The position numbers and the translations under genes were made by a program. This document shows positions 8,359 through 15,421 of a stretch of 33,666 bases of DNA, in pieces; the stretch's first letter is position 1, and the number at the start of each line of letters is the position of its first letter. The DNA comes from JAFLCL01 sp039809495 (GTDB taxonomy: Bacteria > Myxococcota_A > Polyangia > Polyangiales > Sandaracinaceae). The DNA is taken from contig JBDHVC010000055.1 in the NCBI GenBank assembly GCA_039809495.1, positions 1-33,666 of the forward strand, in the 5' to 3' direction. Under the pieces are notes generated by a model, which worked only from the letters and a program-made list of their open reading frames with translations, was not told the origin of the DNA and made no database searches.

Positions 8359-8380
8359 TGATCCCGACCGTGGGGGATCA
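8359..8380. terminator. Weak inverted repeat between convergent genes
   Basis: TGATCCC and GGGATCA form a 7-bp stem around an 8-base loop and include the stop codon of Sel1-like copy B. It lies in the 114-bp gap between two convergent genes. There is no T-tract, so bidirectional termination is only possible, not shown. Nothing else is evident in this gap. Confidence 0.3.
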
Positions 8381-9946
8381 GGGTGGCGCGCTCGGCGCAG
8401 GGCCGGCCTCGCTCGCGCCCGAGGGGGCGAGCTGCCACTCGCGCATCGTCCCGGCGCCCGCGCAGCCCTCGCTCCCGCCCGGCCGCGCGCAGAGGAACGC
8501 GTAGGTCTCGTACGCCTCTTGGAAGCGATCCTCGTCGCGAAAGCGAGCGGCGCGGCGCAGGCACGCGTCGGCGCGGCCCAGGGCGCAGGCGCGGCGCTCG
8601 GAGCTCTCCATGAGGCGTGGCTCGCTCGACGCGGCGTAGATGGCGGCGAGGCGATCGCAGGCGCCCGCGTCCCCGAGCGCGCAGCCGCGCTCGAGCGGCT
8701 CCCGGACGACGCCCGCGCCGAACACCTCGGCGTCGGCGAGCGCGGCCCAAAGGTGGCACGCGCTCGCGTCCCCGGAGGCGCACGCGGCGCGCGAGGTGGC
8801 GACGATCGTCGGCTCGAGCGTCGCGACGGTGGCCCCCGATCCCTCCGAGAAGCGCGAGGGGCGCGCGGTCGCGACGCGCTCGCCCGGACGCGCCCGCACG
8901 GAGAGCAGATAGCTCGCCCCGACGTCTTCGCCGACGACGTAGGCGTAGAGGCCCTCCTCGACGCAGACGCTGTCGCGCGCGATCGCCCCATCGGCGCTCG
9001 GCACGAGGACCTCCTCGAGGCTCGGGATCGCGACGCGCCGGAGCGGCGTCGGTGCGAGCGGGTCGTCGAGCCGCGCGAGGATCACGTCGAGGCACGCCCC
9101 GCCGTGAGCGGCCTCGAGCGCGCCCGCGTCGAGCACGAGGAGCAGGCGCGCGTACCCCTGGGACGTGAGCGCGCGCGGCGCGATCTCCCGCTCGCCTGGG
9201 CGCGTGAAGGGATCGGTGCTCCCCTCGTCTTGGTCGAGGCGGGGGACGACGCCGGCGCGACCCGTGATGGCGCGGGCCGCGGCGAGGCTCGCGCGCTCGC
9301 TCGGCAGGACCGTGGCGCGCTCGCGCAGGATCACGACGGGAGGGGCGAGCTCGTCCCCGCCGAGAGACGCGAGCCGAGCGCGCACGGCCTCCGCGTCGAG
9401 GCGCGCGCGATCCTCGGTCGTGGTGACGAGCGCCGCGTACGCGCGCGGCGTCGCGACGCGGCCGCGGAGGATCGTGAAGCGTAGCCGCGCGGGCGCGTTG
9501 GCCGAGGCCTCGCCCCACGCGAGCGCGACGTGGATCGTGGTGGCGAAGGCCGCGCACCGCGCACGGTGGACGACGACGTCATCCGACGCCGGGGGGTTCG
9601 CGAAGGTCGGCGGGCCGAGGGTGATCTCGGTGAAGCGCGCGCTCCCCTCGAGCGAGGCGACGAGCGCCACGCACTCGCCCGCGGAGAGCGGGACGTCTCG
9701 CACGAAGGGCCCCTCGCTCGCGTCGCCCTCTTCGACGAGCGTCGTGAGCCCGGCCTCTCGGGCGAGCGCAACCTCGCCCGCGTGGAGGCGCGTGAGCGCG
9801 GCGGGCTCGACGAAGGCGATCGTGGGCCGCGCGAGCCACGCGAACGTCGCACCGGTGATGAGCGAGATCGTGGTGGCCAGCGCGAGCGCGATGAGCGGCA
9901 GGCCGCGGCGGACGTACGCGATGACGATGGTCGGCCCCGGGCGCAT
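8378..9946 (-). CDS. Membrane-anchored Cys-rich Sel1-like protein, copy B
   Basis: 522 residues from ATG 9946; a GTG codon directly before it (9949) could be the true first codon, since it lies 8 nt after a TAGAGT box. One transmembrane helix (IALALATTISLITGATFAWL) is followed by FVEPAALTRLHAGEVALARE, the counterpart of VVEPTALDAAHRAEVARARA in copy A. The middle region is only loosely alignable with copy A, but motifs are kept (TDPF.RP..E...PR.L; LLVLDAGAL; RRVAIPSLEE). The C-terminal Cys pairs are retained (ACASGDASACHLWA, GCALGDAGACDRLA, ACALGRADACLRRA). The last about 214 nt are nearly identical to copy A, far more so than the rest. It is head-to-head with DUF1517 copy B. Function unknown. 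Confidence 0.82.
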   Translation of the reverse strand: MRPGPTIVIAYVRRGLPLIALALATTISLITGATFAWLARPTIAFVEPAALTRLHAGEVALAREAGLTTLVEEGDASEGPFVRDVPLSAGECVALVASLEGSARFTEITLGPPTFANPPASDDVVVHRARCAAFATTIHVALAWGEASANAPARLRFTILRGRVATPRAYAALVTTTEDRARLDAEAVRARLASLGGDELAPPVVILRERATVLPSERASLAAARAITGRAGVVPRLDQDEGSTDPFTRPGEREIAPRALTSQGYARLLLVLDAGALEAAHGGACLDVILARLDDPLAPTPLRRVAIPSLEEVLVPSADGAIARDSVCVEEGLYAYVVGEDVGASYLLSVRARPGERVATARPSRFSEGSGATVATLEPTIVATSRAACASGDASACHLWAALADAEVFGAGVVREPLERGCALGDAGACDRLAAIYAASSEPRLMESSERRACALGRADACLRRAARFRDEDRFQEAYETYAFLCARPGGSEGCAGAGTMREWQLAPSGASEAGPAPSAPP

Positions 9947-9957
9947 CACGAGCGACG

Positions 9958-9963
9958 ACTCTA
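9958..9963 (-). promoter_or_regulatory. Putative -10 box, Sel1-like copy B
   Basis: TAGAGT on the minus strand is followed by 8 nt and then GTG-ATG. This mirrors copy A (TAGCGT, 8 nt, GTG). Confidence 0.42.
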
Positions 9964-9985
9964 CCAGCGCCGCTCGCGCGCGTGT

Positions 9986-9991
9986 TAGCGT
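9986..9991 (+). promoter_or_regulatory. Putative -10 box, DUF1517 copy B
   Basis: TAGCGT is followed by seven bases and GTG 9999. There is no Shine-Dalgarno sequence. It faces the opposite -10 box 22 bp away. Confidence 0.38.
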
Positions 9992-9998
9992 CCGCGGC

Positions 9999-11363
9999 GT
10001 GAGGCCCGCGCGGCACGACGAGCGGAGGCGAGCTTCGCGATCGCTCCGGGGGACGCGCCGCCTCGGGCGCTCGGCGCTGCTCGCGATCACCCTCGCGCTC
10101 GCGCTCCTGGGCCTCGCGCGCTCGGGTCCGAGGGCGATCGCGCAGGAGAGCGGCGGCAGCTTCGGCGGCTCGAGCTGGGGAGGCGGTGGTGGAGGAGGCG
10201 GAGGCGGCGGAGGGTGGTCGGGCGGCGGCTCGTCGGGCGACGACTGGGCCGCGCGCCAGCGCGAGGAGGAGGAGCGCAGGCGGCGCGAGGAGGAGGAGCG
10301 CAGGCGGCGCGAGGAGGAGGAGCGCAGGCGGCGCGAGGAGGAGGAGCGCAGGCGGCGCGAGGAGGAGGAGCGGATCGCCCGCGAGCGCGCCCGCAAGCTG
10401 GCGCTCCCGCCCCACGAGCGAGCCCGCGAGCTGAGCTTCCCCGAGGCCCCGCCCTACCCCTCGCGCGACGAGGCGTACGACGTGACCGCCGAGCCGCCCG
10501 CGCCCACACCGCCCGGCGAGCGCGGCTGGCGGCGCGCGCCCGAGCTCCGCGAGGACCCCTCGCGCCTCCTCACGTATGGTCAGGGCCCAGCGCCGATCGG
10601 GGCGTTCGTCTGCTGCGCGATCCCCGTACTCTTCTTCCAGCTCGCCGTCATGCTCCCCATCCTCCTGCGCGTCCGCATCGCCGCGGCGTTCCGGCGCGCG
10701 ATGGGCTGGTTGCGCCGGCGGCGCAGCCGCGCGATCCGGGTCTCCATCGCGTTCGACTGGACCGTCCGCGCCGAGCTCCAGCGCTCCCTCGCCGAGCTCG
10801 CGGGCGAGCAGGACCTCGGCTCCTTCATGGGGCGCCACATCGTCCTCACCGAGCTCTCGAGGCTGCTCCGGCAGCGGCTCGGCGCCGCGCGCTACATGAT
10901 GTGGGAGATCGACCCCGAGGGCGATCCGCGCGCGTTCTTCGAGCGGCGCGCGCGGGATCTCCGCGCGCGCTTCCAGAAGGAACTCTACCGCAACGGCCAG
11001 GCGATCGACGCGGGGAGCTTCCAGGCGCGCCCCGAGGAGGGCGAGGGCCTCGTCGTCGTCAGCGTCCTCGTCGCGTGCTCGACGCCGCGGCCGCCGCCGC
11101 CCGAGCGCCTCGACGCGAGCGGCGCGGGCGAGGTGCTCGCGACCCTCGCGCCAGCGCGCTTCACGGACCTCGTCGCCCTCGAGGTGATCTGGTCGCCCGC
11201 GGCGGAGGACGACCGCATGAGCTCCTACGAGCTCGAGGCGCGCTACCCAGAGCTCCAGCGCACGAGCGACGGCGTCGGGCGCGTGAGCTGCTCCTACTGC
11301 GCGAGCCCCTACCCGCGCGAGCTCGAGCGCTGCCCGAACTGCGGCGCGCCGACGTCGAGCTAG
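9999..11363 (+). CDS. DUF1517 membrane protein with zinc ribbon, copy B
   Basis: 454 residues, paralogue of the 6854-8263 gene. A signal peptide (SALLAITLALALLGLA, cleavage near RAIAQ) is followed by a Gly-rich patch. A charged stretch of four perfect Glu4-Arg4 units replaces the GSDR units of copy A. PPHERARELSFPEAPPYPS corresponds to SPHERARALAWP in copy A. A transmembrane helix follows (FVCCAIPVLFFQLAVMLPIL), then the DUF1517 domain with EGEGLVVVSVLVA and ALEVIWSPAAEDDRMSSYEL. The C-terminal zinc ribbon is CSYC...CPNCGAP. Start GTG 9999 is in the same local context (GGCGTG) as copy A. The gene converges with the BolA gene 10 bp away. Conservation of domain order while the extracytoplasmic linker changed completely suggests the cytoplasmic part carries the shared function. 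Confidence 0.88.
   Translation: MRPARHDERRRASRSLRGTRRLGRSALLAITLALALLGLARSGPRAIAQESGGSFGGSSWGGGGGGGGGGGGWSGGGSSGDDWAARQREEEERRRREEEERRRREEEERRRREEEERRRREEEERIARERARKLALPPHERARELSFPEAPPYPSRDEAYDVTAEPPAPTPPGERGWRRAPELREDPSRLLTYGQGPAPIGAFVCCAIPVLFFQLAVMLPILLRVRIAAAFRRAMGWLRRRRSRAIRVSIAFDWTVRAELQRSLAELAGEQDLGSFMGRHIVLTELSRLLRQRLGAARYMMWEIDPEGDPRAFFERRARDLRARFQKELYRNGQAIDAGSFQARPEEGEGLVVVSVLVACSTPRPPPPERLDASGAGEVLATLAPARFTDLVALEVIWSPAAEDDRMSSYELEARYPELQRTSDGVGRVSCSYCASPYPRELERCPNCGAPTSS
10263..10370 (+). repeat. 24-bp tandem repeat (Glu4-Arg4), 4.5 copies
   Basis: Four perfect copies of a 24-bp unit (GAG GAG GAG GAG CGC AGG CGG CGC) plus half a copy. They encode alternating blocks of four Glu and four Arg, probably a long charged single alpha-helix. 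Perfect identity of units points to recent expansion by slippage. Confidence 0.92.
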
Positions 11364-11373
11364 CGCGAGCCCC

Positions 11374-11643
11374 CTATCGGACCTCGCTCGGAGCGCGCGC
11401 CGTGATCTGGAGCGCGTGGATCCCTCGCCCGAATTTGGCCTCGAAGGGCTTGAACACGGCGCGGTGCCGATCGAGCGCGCTCATCCCCTCGAAGATCGGG
11501 GCGACGACGTAGACCCGGTAGTGACCGCCCTCCTTCGCGCCCGCGTGGCCGACGTGGTGGTGGCTGTCGTCCTCGACGCGGAGCTCGCTCGGGGCGAGCG
11601 CGGCGCGCAGGGTATCCTCGATCGTCTCGATGGAGAGCTTCAT
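11374..11643 (-). CDS. BolA family protein
   Basis: 89 residues, typical BolA length. MKLSIETIEDTLRAALAPSE is the usual N-terminal helix. Then DDSHHHVGHAGAKEGGHYRV and FEGMSALDRHRAVFKPF match the class II KH-like core of BolA ('D.S..H.GH.......H..v.vvs..F.g.....Rhr.vy..l'). The end is IHALQITARAPSE. BolA proteins act with monothiol glutaredoxins in iron-sulfur trafficking or as DNA binders; no glutaredoxin gene is in the window. The ATG is embedded in a 16-bp perfect palindrome and lies 9 nt after a TATGCT box, so the mRNA is probably nearly leaderless. Confidence 0.92.
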   Translation of the reverse strand: MKLSIETIEDTLRAALAPSELRVEDDSHHHVGHAGAKEGGHYRVYVVAPIFEGMSALDRHRAVFKPFEAKFGRGIHALQITARAPSEVR

Positions 11644-11657
11644 GCTCGCGCGAGCAT
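11642..11657. repeat. 16-bp perfect palindrome over the bolA start
   Basis: ATGCTCGCGCGAGCAT is its own reverse complement. It covers most of the minus-strand BolA start codon and most of the TATGCT -10-like box (11653-11658). It is well placed to be an operator or mRNA hairpin. Confidence 0.6.
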
Positions 11658-11658
11658 A
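11653..11658 (-). promoter_or_regulatory. Putative -10 box of the BolA gene
   Basis: TATGCT on the minus strand followed by 9 nt and the ATG. It has the same CTCGCG continuation as the boxes upstream of VanW and rhs. Confidence 0.42.
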
Positions 11659-11692
11659 GCCGCCTTCTCCCCGCGCGCCTGCGCCCCCCGAC

Positions 11693-11704
11693 CGAGGATC
11701 CTCG
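11693..11704 (+). promoter_or_regulatory. Palindrome containing the channel gene's ribosome-binding site
   Basis: CGAGGATCCTCG is a perfect 12-bp palindrome ending at the base before ATG 11705. Its left half contains the Shine-Dalgarno GAGG with a 7-nt spacer. Pairing would be a short stem with no real loop, so dimeric protein binding is as plausible as an RNA effect. Confidence 0.4.
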
Positions 11705-12577
11705 ATGAGCTTCCTGTTCCCGAAACTCGAGCGCGGCTCGAACGACCGACGCAAGGAGAAGATCTTCGAGATCATCTTCGAGGCCGACACCGATCGCGGC
11801 AAGGTGTTCGACGTCGCGCTCCTCGCGCTCATCCTCGTCAGCGTCGCCCTCGTGACCCTGGAGTCGGTCCACTCGTTCAACGCGCGCTACCACACCGTCC
11901 TCGTCGTCTTCGAGGGGATCGTCACCGCCCTCTTCACGGTCGAGTACCTGCTCCGCGTCTACTGCGTGAGGCGCCCCTGGCGCTACATCCTCAGCTTCTA
12001 CGGCCTCGTCGATCTCCTGAGCATCGCGCCGACGTATCTCGGGGTCTTCTACCCAGCGACGCGGGCGCTCGCGAGCCTGCGCATCCTCCGGCTGCTCCGG
12101 ATCTTCCGCATCTTCAAGCTGACGCAGTTCCTGCGCGGCGGGAGCACCATCCTGAACGCGCTCCACCGCGCGCGCGCGAAGATCGTCGTCTTCCTGTCCT
12201 TCATGACGCTGATGGTCGTGGTGATCGGCTCGGCGATGTACGTCATCGAGGGCCAGGAGCCCGACACGGGCTTCACCGACATCCCGACGAGCATCTACTG
12301 GGCCGTCGTCACGCTCACGACCGTCGGTTACGGCGACATCGCGCCCGTGACGCCGCTCGGCAAGCTCCTCTCCTCGATCGTGATGATCATCGGCTACGGC
12401 GTCATCGCGGTCCCGACGGGCTTCATCGCCGCCGAGGCCGTGCGCTCGGGTGACGCCTTCCCGGAGCCCCAGAAGAACACGCAGGTCTGCCGCAGCTGCC
12501 ACGACCCGTTCCACGCCGACGGCGCGAGGTTCTGTAAGAGCTGCGGGTTCTCGCTCCACCGCGAGGACGCGCCCTGA
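11705..12577 (+). CDS. Voltage-gated-type potassium channel with C-terminal zinc ribbon
   Basis: 290-residue inner-membrane ion channel with the full six-helix plan. S1 is near 35-53, S2 near 64-86 and S3 near 94-113. An S4 voltage-sensor-like helix has regularly spaced arginines (LRILRLLRIFRIFKL, 125-139). S5 spans about 160-181, the selectivity filter TVGYGD is at 206-211, and S6 spans about 221-243. TVGYGD specifies K+ selectivity. After S6 a short linker leads to a zinc ribbon (Cys262, Cys265, Cys277, Cys280) facing the cytoplasm, in place of an RCK/TrkA domain. Similar ribbons occur on other bacterial ion-transport family proteins and on the two DUF1517 proteins just upstream. ATG 11705 follows GAGG at 7 nt. 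Confidence 0.95.
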   Translation: MSFLFPKLERGSNDRRKEKIFEIIFEADTDRGKVFDVALLALILVSVALVTLESVHSFNARYHTVLVVFEGIVTALFTVEYLLRVYCVRRPWRYILSFYGLVDLLSIAPTYLGVFYPATRALASLRILRLLRIFRIFKLTQFLRGGSTILNALHRARAKIVVFLSFMTLMVVVIGSAMYVIEGQEPDTGFTDIPTSIYWAVVTLTTVGYGDIAPVTPLGKLLSSIVMIIGYGVIAVPTGFIAAEAVRSGDAFPEPQKNTQVCRSCHDPFHADGARFCKSCGFSLHREDAP

Positions 12578-12603
12578 TCGGGCGCTCACCGCGCGGCGCG
12601 AGC

Positions 12604-12632
12604 TTGCATCCGCTCTGAGGGAGACATAGAAC
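12604..12632 (+). promoter_or_regulatory. Sigma-70-like promoter upstream of a small membrane-protein gene
   Basis: TTGCAT, a 17-bp spacer and TAGAAC make the best housekeeping-type promoter seen in this window. It gives a leader of roughly 135 nt before ATG 12776. The leader is GC-rich with no recognisable riboswitch. Nothing else is evident in the 198-bp gap after the channel gene. Confidence 0.45.
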
Positions 12633-12775
12633 GCGCGACGTTCGATCGCTCGGTGTGGCGCGACGAGCCCACGCGCGAGCGCGCGAGCCCTCTGTTGGGG
12701 GGGATCGCCAGGTCGAGGCCGCAACGGATGCTCCGAGCGGCCGACACCGAGGGAGAATTGCGATCGAGGTCGCTC

Positions 12776-13279
12776 ATGGCGAACACGGTTTCTGCGCTCA
12801 CGCCCATGCCGAGGGAGGAGCCCTCGCTCGGTCACCTCCTCTCCGAGCACCACGGCGGCGTGCTCTCGGGCAAGTGGCTCCTCGTCATCATGGTGATCTG
12901 CTTCCTCGCCGGGATCGCCCAGGCGGTGGCGGGCGTGCGGGCGCTGCTCGAGCACGTCATCGACGTGACGGCGTTCGGCAGCGCGGTCCTCGTCTTCGTG
13001 GTCGGCCTCGGCCTCTTCGTGCGGAGCGTGTGGCTCTGGCGCCAGAGCCTCGGCATCTACGAGGGGGGCTTCGTCATCCGGCGCCTGACGGGCACGCGGA
13101 CCGTGCGCTGGTCGGAGATCGAGAGCGCGCGAGCGGTGCGCGAGTACAGCTCGTGGGGGACGAGGTTCTTCGTCGAGGTCACGCTCCGGAGCGGCGCGAT
13201 GATCGTCCTCAGCGACGCGCTCTCGGGCTTCGAGGCGCAGTCGAGCGTCATCGTGAACCACGCGGGGCTGCCCGGCTGA
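12776..13279 (+). CDS. Two-TM membrane protein with PH-like C-terminal domain
   Basis: 167 residues, no named family recognised. The N-terminal about 30 residues are followed by two transmembrane helices (WLLVIMVICFLAGIAQAVAGV and AVLVFVVGLGLFVRSVWLW). A compact beta-rich cytoplasmic region follows (LGIYEGGFVIRRLTGTRTVR, WSEIESARAVREYSSWGTRF, EVTLRSGAMIVLSDAL). The order 'y.dGf......g....i.WseI..' is typical of bacterial PH-like (bPH) membrane proteins. ATG 12776 has GAGG 7 nt upstream and is preferred to an ATG at 12653, which would add an Arg-rich stretch unlike a real N-terminus. The stop lies in the recurring TGACGGCGCGC context. Confidence 0.75.
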   Translation: MANTVSALTPMPREEPSLGHLLSEHHGGVLSGKWLLVIMVICFLAGIAQAVAGVRALLEHVIDVTAFGSAVLVFVVGLGLFVRSVWLWRQSLGIYEGGFVIRRLTGTRTVRWSEIESARAVREYSSWGTRFFVEVTLRSGAMIVLSDALSGFEAQSSVIVNHAGLPG

Positions 13280-13398
13280 CGGCGCGCTCCGCTCGACGCG
13301 ATGAGGAGAGCCTGGGCGCGCAGGCTCGGCGGGGCGGTGGCCTCCACCGACGCGCGTGTTCCGCCTGAACGTGATGCACGAGTCGTAAGGAGGGGTCT

Positions 13399-14154
13399 GT
13401 GAGCAGCATTCCGTTTTCGTCGCTGATACCGGTCGTCGCGATCTTCGTCATGCTCGGAGCGTTCTTCGTGATGCGGATGCTCCGCGGCACGGGCACCGCG
13501 GGCGGCTACTCGAAGACGCTCGGCACCCTCGCGCAGGAGCTCGGCCTCCAGATCACGAAGGGCGACCCGATGCAGGACATGGTGACCCTCCACACGGCGC
13601 ACCAGCAGAGCCGGAGCCAGGCCGCGGGCGGCGTCGTCGGCACGCTCATGGGCGATCGAGACCGGGACAGCGGCGCGCACGCCCAGGGCGTCGTGTGGGG
13701 GAGGCCCTACGACCTCAACTACGAGCAGCACACCGAGCTCCGCCAAGGGGTCCTCGAGCACACGACGACCGAGTGGTTCGACTTCAGCCTCGGGGCGGCG
13801 CTCCAGGTCCAGGCGCCCGCCTTCGAGATCCTCGGCCGCAACATCCCCTCCTACATCGGGATCAAGCCGCAGACGACCCTCCGGCCGCAGCCGACGGGGA
13901 ACGCGGTCGCCGACGCCCACTTCATCGTGAAGACCGACGATCCCCGCCTCGCCGCGGCGCTCGCGCCCGCCCTCGTCCCGCTCGTCGAGGCCGAGCAGAG
14001 CCTCCACATCGTCGGGGGAGGGGCGCAGGTTCGAGCGATCACCTCGCGCCTGGGCTACCTGGTGCTCCTCACGCACGGCGTCGCGATCCAGCGCAGCCTC
14101 GAGCAGATCGCGTGCACCCTCGAGGGCCGGCCCGCGACGCACGTCGGGGGGTGA
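13399..14154 (+). CDS. Hypothetical membrane-anchored protein
   Basis: 251 residues, family not recognised. GTG 13399 is well supported by GGAGGGG three bases upstream. An N-terminal transmembrane helix (SLIPVVAIFVMLGAFFVM) is followed by YSKTLGTLAQELGLQITKGD, a pattern seen in proteins that compare a stored profile with an 'old' quantity (DUF-type). The rest is soluble with predicted beta structure (GAALQVQAPAFEILGRNIPS, ADAHFIVKTDDPRLAAALAP). It ends HVGG. There are no cysteines near the N-terminus and no catalytic motif that I can identify. It lies on the same strand as the PH-like gene, 119 bp downstream, and may be expressed separately. Confidence 0.75.
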   Translation: MSSIPFSSLIPVVAIFVMLGAFFVMRMLRGTGTAGGYSKTLGTLAQELGLQITKGDPMQDMVTLHTAHQQSRSQAAGGVVGTLMGDRDRDSGAHAQGVVWGRPYDLNYEQHTELRQGVLEHTTTEWFDFSLGAALQVQAPAFEILGRNIPSYIGIKPQTTLRPQPTGNAVADAHFIVKTDDPRLAAALAPALVPLVEAEQSLHIVGGGAQVRAITSRLGYLVLLTHGVAIQRSLEQIACTLEGRPATHVGG

Positions 14155-14254
14155 CGAAGGGGCCGCGCGAGCCCGCGCGACGGACTCGTGCCGTGGCTCG
14201 AGCGAGCGCGCGTCGCGCCCAGGCTCGCCTCGTCGCGCCGAGCGAGGCCCGTCG

Positions 14255-15310
14255 TCAGCTCGGGCTCGAGGGCGAAGAGCCCACGCTCGCGGCGCGCGCC
14301 TCGGTGTCGACGATGTAGAGGAACTCGCGGTTCCGGAGGTGGCTCACGGCGCCGACCTTCTCGCCCGCGGGGCTGTAGATCCCGATCTGCGCGCCGACGT
14401 AGCGCTTGAAGTCGCGCTCGATCGTCCGCACGGGGCCACGCGTGGAGAGCAGGCGCTCGATCGCCTCGCGCGTGAGGTAGCCCTCGTCGCTGAACGAGAC
14501 GATGATCCACCGCGCGCGCACCGCCGCGATCAGCTCCGAGAACGCCGCCTCGAAGCGCGGCTTCGAATTGAAGACGCTCGCGCGGTCGCGGCAGTCCACG
14601 CGCTTGCGCGCGACGCCGTAGACCTCGGGCTTGTCCCAGCGCACGAGCGACTCCCAGACGTGGTAGTTGCCGAGGTACTTGTGGTGGTTGTACGGGGGAT
14701 CGAGGTAGGCGACGTCGACCTCGACGGCGCGAGCCGCGTCGAGGGCCTCTCGCTCCATCGCGAGGCCCTTCCCGTGCGGAGCGCGCGGGAGGACCTCGGG
14801 CACGCGGAGCTCGAGGTCGTTGAAGGAGCGCTGCGCCCACCCCTTCAGATAGGCCATCTGCACGCCCGTCGTGGAGTCGACGCGATCGGCCGCCTCCATC
14901 AGCGAGGTGAGGAGCACGGCCTCGAGCGCGGGCGCGAGCGAGCGCTCCGTGATCGCCTCGCGGATCCGGTCGATCCGCTCGCCGTTCTTCGGCTGGAAGA
15001 AGCGGCTCTCGACGCAGAACGTCTGGGTGAAGTAGCCGGCGCGGCCCGGTAGAGCGTTCAGCTCGCGCACGAGCCGCTCGGCGTCCTCGAGCACGTCCTC
15101 GCGGTCCGCCTCGACGTAGCAGCGCGCGAGCGTCGAGGCGTAGGCGTTGTGGTCGTTCGACACGACGCGGTAGCCCGCCTTCTTCAGGCCGTGTCCGACG
15201 CGCGAGGTGCCCGAGAAGAGGTCGAGCACGCTCCGAGCGCCCGAGAACGAGCGGACGATGTCCACGATGGCCGGGACGAGCAGGCGCTTCGAGCCGAGGT
15301 ACTTGATCAC
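14255..15310 (-). CDS. D12-class DNA adenine N6-methyltransferase (orphan)
   Basis: 351 residues, transfers methyl from S-adenosylmethionine to adenine in DNA. Motif X/I is at the very N-terminus (IKYLGSKR, residues 2-9) and VLDLFSGTSRVGHGLKKAGY (28-47) is the SAM-binding motif. Catalytic DPPY is at 204-207 (VAYLDPPYNHHKYLGNYHVW). The SFSDEGYLT segment fits the later conserved region. Order X-I-IV is that of alpha-type (Dam/FokI-like) enzymes. GTG 15310 is chosen because KYLGSK follows immediately, as in the family; a TAGAAG box is 5 nt upstream. No restriction endonuclease is nearby, so it is either a solitary regulatory or maintenance enzyme or a relic. The recognition sequence cannot be read from the protein. 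The C-terminal tail after residue 330 is Ala/Ser-rich. Confidence 0.93.
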   Translation of the reverse strand: MIKYLGSKRLLVPAIVDIVRSFSGARSVLDLFSGTSRVGHGLKKAGYRVVSNDHNAYASTLARCYVEADREDVLEDAERLVRELNALPGRAGYFTQTFCVESRFFQPKNGERIDRIREAITERSLAPALEAVLLTSLMEAADRVDSTTGVQMAYLKGWAQRSFNDLELRVPEVLPRAPHGKGLAMEREALDAARAVEVDVAYLDPPYNHHKYLGNYHVWESLVRWDKPEVYGVARKRVDCRDRASVFNSKPRFEAAFSELIAAVRARWIIVSFSDEGYLTREAIERLLSTRGPVRTIERDFKRYVGAQIGIYSPAGEKVGAVSHLRNREFLYIVDTEARAASVGSSPSSPS

Positions 15311-15315
15311 GAGGT

Positions 15316-15321
15316 CTTCTA
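15316..15321 (-). promoter_or_regulatory. Putative -10 box of the methyltransferase gene
   Basis: TAGAAG on the minus strand, 5 nt before GTG 15310. This is close for a leaderless start, and the match is weaker than the others. Confidence 0.28.
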
Positions 15322-15421
15322 GTCCGCGCGCGAGGCGCGGAGCAACCCGGCGCGAGCGGCGTCTGCGTAGGTCCGCGGGGCGCTGGTGAGGTGAGCGCCT
15401 TCGTGGGAGCCTCCGGCCGCC

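Noticed and set aside
10263..10370. 24-bp repeats as a CRISPR array
   Set aside because: Units are contiguous without spacers and read in frame as Glu4-Arg4 within a gene.
12653..12775. N-terminal extension of the PH-like membrane protein from ATG 12653
   Set aside because: The added residues are Arg-rich and unlike an N-terminus, and the proposed promoter and a GAGG site support ATG 12776.
11360..13261. 633-codon open frame on the minus strand across the channel and PH-like genes
   Set aside because: Low-complexity Arg/Glu/Asp/His translation. It conflicts with clear membrane proteins on the plus strand that have good start sites.
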